Below, piece after piece: positions 61,210-64,000 of a stretch of DNA of 64,000 bases; positions within the stretch are counted from its first letter, which is position 1, and each line of letters opens with the position of its first letter. Location of the stretch: positions 620,001 through 684,000 of the forward strand of contig NZ_JAJNMP010000003.1 of the NCBI RefSeq assembly GCF_021044935.1, given 5' to 3'. The translations under genes were made by a program, and so were the position numbers. Source of the stretch: Agromyces cavernae. GTDB taxonomy: Bacteria > Actinomycetota > Actinomycetes > Actinomycetales > Microbacteriaceae. The notes under the pieces were generated by a model, which saw only the letters and a list, made by a program, of their open reading frames with translations, was not told the DNA's origin and did not search any database.

Positions 61210-63126
61210 TCAGCGCTGGAGCGGGACCTCGAGGATCGACAGGCCGTCGATGCGGGTGCCGAGGGCCTCATCGAGCTCGCCGCGGGTCGTGGCGCGCGCG
61301 TAGTCCCAGCCGTAGGCGGCGGCGAGCGCAGCGAGGTCGACCTGTTGGGGCGTGAACTGCACGCGGTCGAACGCGTCGGCGGGCGCAGTGCCCGCGACCT
61401 CGAGCGCGTCGAAGATCGTACCGCCGCCGTCGTTGCCGACGATGAGCTGCAGACGCGGGCGGGCCTCCCCGTCGCCGATCAGCAGCGAGCCCACGTCGTG
61501 CAGCAGGGTGAGGTCGCCGATGAGCGCGCGGGTCACACCGCCGGCGCCCGAGCCCGCGGGTCTCGAGACGGTCGCTGCGCTCACTCCTCGACCAGCCTCG
61601 GGGTTTCGAGACGCGTCCGGCTGCGCCGCGCGCTCCTCAACCCGCGAATCGGCCGACTGGCTCGCGATCGCGATGCCGAGCGCGGTCGCGACCGTGCCGT
61701 CGATGCCCGCGAGACCGCGGTTCGCGTGAGCGGTGATGCGACGCCCGGGCACGGCACGGTCGGCCGAGCGGATGAGTCGCGACGCCCCGAACACGAGCCG
61801 GTCGTGCGGCCACGTCGCCGCCCACACGGCGTCGACGAGCATGCGCCGCGTGATCGGCGCCCGCACCGCGGCGAGTTGCGCCTTCATGTACTCGCGCTGC
61901 GCGACGAAGTCGGACACGTGCCCGGTCTCATCGATGCCGCTCGCGAGCGGCGCGCCCTCGGGAAGCCCCGCAGTCACGAGCGCGCGGCTCGCGTGCACCC
62001 AGCGGCCCACCCAGGCGCGCTCGTCTGCGGCCTGCGGATGTCCCGCCACCTGCACCGCCCGCTCGAACCGGCGCACGCGCCGGCCGGGGTTGAACCACTC
62101 GATGCCCGACGGCGCCACGACGATGGTCTCGACGTCGTCGCGCTGCGCGAGCGCCGGAACCTCGCGCGACAGCGTCGGATGCCCGAACACCACTGCCCGC
62201 TGCACCTGATCGCCGAACCCCGGCTCACGCAGCAGGTCGCGGTACGCGACCACGAGGTTCGGCCCGAAATGGGCGCCGCTCGTGACCTCGGCGAAGAGCG
62301 GCCAGCCGCCGGCGCGGGCGAACTCCTCGGCTGCGGCACCGGCGCCCGCACCGGCGATGACGACCGTGCGCGGGCCGGGCTCGATGAGGGCGCCGTGGGC
62401 CGCCGCGGGTTGAGGAGCGCCCGACGAAGGAGGACGCGTCTCGAAACCCGGTGCGCCATCGGGGTTTCGAGACGCTGGTTTCGAGGCGGCGCCGGCGCGC
62501 CTCCTCAACCCGCCGATGTCGAACGGGGACGACAGGGGCTCGCGCAACTGCAGGTTCACGTGCACCGGACCCGGCCCGGGGTGCGCGACGAACGCGCCCG
62601 CAGCATCGAAGCCGAGCGCCGCGGCCACGGCGTCGCGGGCGAGGCGCGCTGCGGCATCCGACTCCCCAGCCGCACCCTCGGGGGCCGTGACGTCGCGTTC
62701 GAGCCGCACCGCGCCGGCGAAGATCCCGGGCTGCATCGTCGTCTGGTTCGAACGGATGCCGCGCAGCTCGGCCGGCCGATCGGCCGTGAGGGCGATGAGC
62801 GGCACGCCCGCGTGGTGCGCCTCGAGCACCGCGGGGTGCAGGTTGGCGACCGCCGTGCCCGACGTCGTCACGACGATCGACGGATGCCGCGAATCGAGCG
62901 CGAGGCCGAGCGCGAGGAACCCCGCACCGCGCTCGTCGATGCGCACGTGCAGGCGCAGGAGGCCGGCACGCTCGAACTCGGCCGCGGCGAGGGCGAGGGC
63001 CTGCGACCGCGAACCGGGGGCGACGACGAGGTCGCGCACGCCGGCACGCACGAACTCCTCGAGCATGGCCACGACGAAGGCGGTGGCTGGCGCGGACGAA
63101 CTTGCGGGCACGCCCGCGTCAGGCAT
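61210..63126 (-). CDS. menD: 2-succinyl-5-enolpyruvyl-6-hydroxy-3-cyclohexene-1-carboxylate synthase
   Basis: MenD is the ThDP enzyme that adds succinic semialdehyde to isochorismate. The 638-residue frame is intact and has [65 protein letters not shown] and the ThDP/Mg motif [14 protein letters not shown]. It is about 65-80 residues longer than usual because two REP-like sequences lie in frame: residues about 205-241 (linker after the first domain) and about 493-524 (loop just before the ThDP motif). ATG 63126 overlaps the upstream gene by eight bases. Activity with the inserts is assumed, since no other menD is visible and the frame is preserved. Confidence 0.93.
   Translation of the reverse strand: MPDAGVPASSSAPATAFVVAMLEEFVRAGVRDLVVAPGSRSQALALAAAEFERAGLLRLHVRIDERGAGFLALGLALDSRHPSIVVTTSGTAVANLHPAVLEAHHAGVPLIALTADRPAELRGIRSNQTTMQPGIFAGAVRLERDVTAPEGAAGESDAAARLARDAVAAALGFDAAGAFVAHPGPGPVHVNLQLREPLSSPFDIGGLRRRAGAASKPASRNPDGAPGFETRPPSSGAPQPAAAHGALIEPGPRTVVIAGAGAGAAAEEFARAGGWPLFAEVTSGAHFGPNLVVAYRDLLREPGFGDQVQRAVVFGHPTLSREVPALAQRDDVETIVVAPSGIEWFNPGRRVRRFERAVQVAGHPQAADERAWVGRWVHASRALVTAGLPEGAPLASGIDETGHVSDFVAQREYMKAQLAAVRAPITRRMLVDAVWAATWPHDRLVFGASRLIRSADRAVPGRRITAHANRGLAGIDGTVATALGIAIASQSADSRVEERAAQPDASRNPEAGRGVSAATVSRPAGSGAGGVTRALIGDLTLLHDVGSLLIGDGEARPRLQLIVGNDGGGTIFDALEVAGTAPADAFDRVQFTPQQVDLAALAAAYGWDYARATTRGELDEALGTRIDGLSILEVPLQR
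61554..61646. repeat. REP-like element inside menD (second insertion)
   Basis: Contains GCGGGTCTCGAGACGGTCGC, ACTCCTCGACCAGCC, GGGGTTTCGAGACGCGTCCG and GCGCTCCTCAACCCGCG, the same cores as the intergenic REP family. It is read in frame by menD, encoding [20 protein letters not shown] and neighbouring residues. Confidence 0.85.
62404..62514. repeat. REP-like element inside menD (first insertion)
   Basis: Opposed cores CGGGTTGAGGAGCGC...CGTCTCGAAACCC and GGGTTTCGAGACGC...CTCCTCAACCCGCC span about 110 bases. In menD they encode [20 protein letters not shown], then [15 protein letters not shown], residues with no counterpart in usual MenD proteins. Confidence 0.87.
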
Positions 63127-63559
63127 TCGGGCGACCGGACGGGCCGGCCTCGCCCGGCGCCTCGGGGTTGTCAGGACGCGTCGTCCCCGGACCGGCCGGA
63201 TGCTGGTCGTCGGTGGCGCCGGGGGTGTCGGCCTCGCCGTCGAGCTCGGCGAGCTCCTGCTCGAGTCGGCGGATGCGCTCGTCTTGCTCGGCGTCTTGGC
63301 CCAGTCGGCGCAGGAAGTCGGTGTCGTCGTCGGGAGCCACCGTGTGGCCGCGCCCGCCCGACACCGAACTGGTGCGACGACCCCGGCCGATGATGAACCA
63401 CAGCACCGGGCCGATGATGGGCACGAAGATGATCACGACGATCCACCAGCCGCGCGAGAGCCCTCGGATGCGCATGCGATCGAAGAACGCGCAGTCGGCG
63501 ACGGCGTAGATCGTGAAGATCACGGCGGCGACGCCGAGTCCGAAGAGCAGCCGGGCCAT
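63119..63559 (-). CDS. PLDc_N-type small membrane protein
   Basis: A 146-residue protein with two membrane segments: [26 protein letters not shown] and [26 protein letters not shown], the phospholipase-D N-terminal (PLDc_N) pattern without any PLD catalytic domain. The cytoplasmic tail (about 65-146) is acidic with a coiled-coil-like [23 protein letters not shown] 63559 lies six bases after TAGACT, so initiation is probably leaderless. It overlaps menD and should be co-transcribed with it. Confidence 0.82.
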   Translation of the reverse strand: MARLLFGLGVAAVIFTIYAVADCAFFDRMRIRGLSRGWWIVVIIFVPIIGPVLWFIIGRGRRTSSVSGGRGHTVAPDDDTDFLRRLGQDAEQDERIRRLEQELAELDGEADTPGATDDQHPAGPGTTRPDNPEAPGEAGPSGRPNA

Positions 63560-63632
63560 GCCCACAGTCTAGGCGCGTCTGCAGCGTAGTGGCTGGGAGC
63601 CCGCGCACAGCTGTCGCGCTTAAGATGACTGG

Positions 63633-63926
63633 GTGAAATCTGTGCCCGTCTGGCTTTGGTACACCGCGTTGCGCATCCTGCTGTTCGCCGTGCCGCTCGC
63701 CGTGCTGCTCGCCGTCGGCGCCAATCCGTGGATCTCCACCGTGGTGGCCGCGCTGTTCGGCCTCAGCGCGTCACTGCTGTTCCTGCGCCGCCCGCGCGAG
63801 TCGATGTCGAGCGACCTCTACGCCGCACGCCACCGCGAGACGCCCGTCGTGCGCGACGACGACGAGGTCGAGGACGCCGCCGTCGATCGTGCCTCCACCG
63901 AGCGCACCGAGCGCACCGCCGAGTAG
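63633..63926 (+). CDS. DUF4229 membrane protein
   Basis: The 97-residue protein has two membrane helices (LWYTALRILLFAVPLAVLLAVG and NPWISTVVAALFGLSASLLFL) and an acidic, disordered C-terminus with TERTERTAE. It is a DUF4229 protein, commonly found next to menaquinone genes in actinobacteria. TAAGAT ends six bases before GTG 63633, so it is probably leaderless. Confidence 0.83.
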   Translation: MKSVPVWLWYTALRILLFAVPLAVLLAVGANPWISTVVAALFGLSASLLFLRRPRESMSSDLYAARHRETPVVRDDDEVEDAAVDRASTERTERTAE

Positions 63927-63969
63927 CGGCATCCGACGGTCGTCGGGCGCTCCTCGATCGACGTAAGGG

Positions 63970-64000
63970 CTACAGCGCGAAGACGAGCCCCAGTCCCACG
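63970..64000 (-). CDS. C-terminal end of a minus-strand gene, possibly menA
   Basis: The last bases encode VGLGLVFAL and a TAG on the minus strand, a hydrophobic C-terminus. MenA (DHNA octaprenyltransferase) ends in this way and often follows DUF4229 in this gene order. With nine codons visible this is inference from context. Confidence 0.35.
   Translation of the reverse strand, partial: VGLGLVFAL

Noticed and set aside
60762-61355. Proteins encoded across the hairpin array on either strand
   Set aside because: The translations are repetitive (RTHPPRVHFAPP-type) and follow directly from the DNA repeat; no start signals or family features.
61210-63126. menD as a pseudogene broken by repeats
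   Set aside because: The frame is uninterrupted, both insertions keep the phase and all catalytic motifs are intact.

Overview
The window is 64 kb of high-GC actinobacterial chromosome. The codon usage, the Tad pilus locus, the menaquinone genes, the MoeZ-like ThiF and the many leaderless starts all fit Microbacteriaceae; an Agromyces-like organism is my best guess. This placement is inference, because there is no rRNA in the window.

Layout. (1) 1-8.5 kb is a carbohydrate-related cluster: two divergently placed secreted parallel beta-helix proteins and a translationally coupled trio (D-2-hydroxyacid dehydrogenase, ThuA-like protein, unrecognised 502-aa protein). (2) 8.8-16.2 kb is a complete-looking thiamine block, thiE-thiD-thiF on the minus strand and thiO-thiS-thiG-tenI-thiC on the plus strand. 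The two operons diverge from a shared 200-bp region in which each has its own TPP riboswitch. (3) 16.3-18.0 kb is an AraC regulator/dihydrofolate-reductase-like pair that looks inserted, followed by tRNA-Met and tRNA-Thr. (4) 18.4-26.3 kb is a maltose/maltodextrin locus (two GH13 enzymes and malEFG) with two cre-like LacI-family operators in the divergent promoter region. (5) 26.3-28.1 kb holds a winged-HTH/DUF559 nuclease gene surrounded by three copies of a 64-bp element with inverted ends, and a broken lipoprotein gene. (6) 28.3-31.8 kb encodes an M23 peptidase and an inositol-monophosphatase-family enzyme. (7) 31.86-39.75 kb is a 7.9-kb integrative element in tRNA-Tyr with exact 58-bp att repeats, integrase, excisionase-like protein, replication-type HTH gene and a fused restriction-modification enzyme.

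(8) 39.9-46.2 kb: bPH2 membrane protein, small membrane protein, LacI regulator, YajQ, an MNT/HEPN-type toxin-antitoxin pair behind three 20-bp direct repeats, alpha/beta hydrolase, and a membrane pair with an HTTM-like protein. (9) 46.2-54.3 kb is a complete Tad/Flp pilus operon on the minus strand with prepilin peptidase. (10) 54.5-64 kb: ferredoxin-NADP reductase and the menaquinone genes (polyprenyl diphosphate synthase, menG, menF, menD, probable menA end), with PPK2, DUF427, a PLDc_N-type membrane protein and DUF4229.

From 53.5 to 62.6 kb a REP-like family (cores GTTTCGAGACG and CTCCTCAACCC) fills the intergenic gaps. It supplies the stop codons of two genes and sits twice, in frame, inside menD. 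A separate array of nested hairpins lies between menD and ppk2. The signals I consider most likely to be undescribed are the DUF559 gene with its 64-bp elements, the in-frame REP insertions in menD, the hairpin array, and a strongly over-represented 11-mer (CGCGACATCCG).
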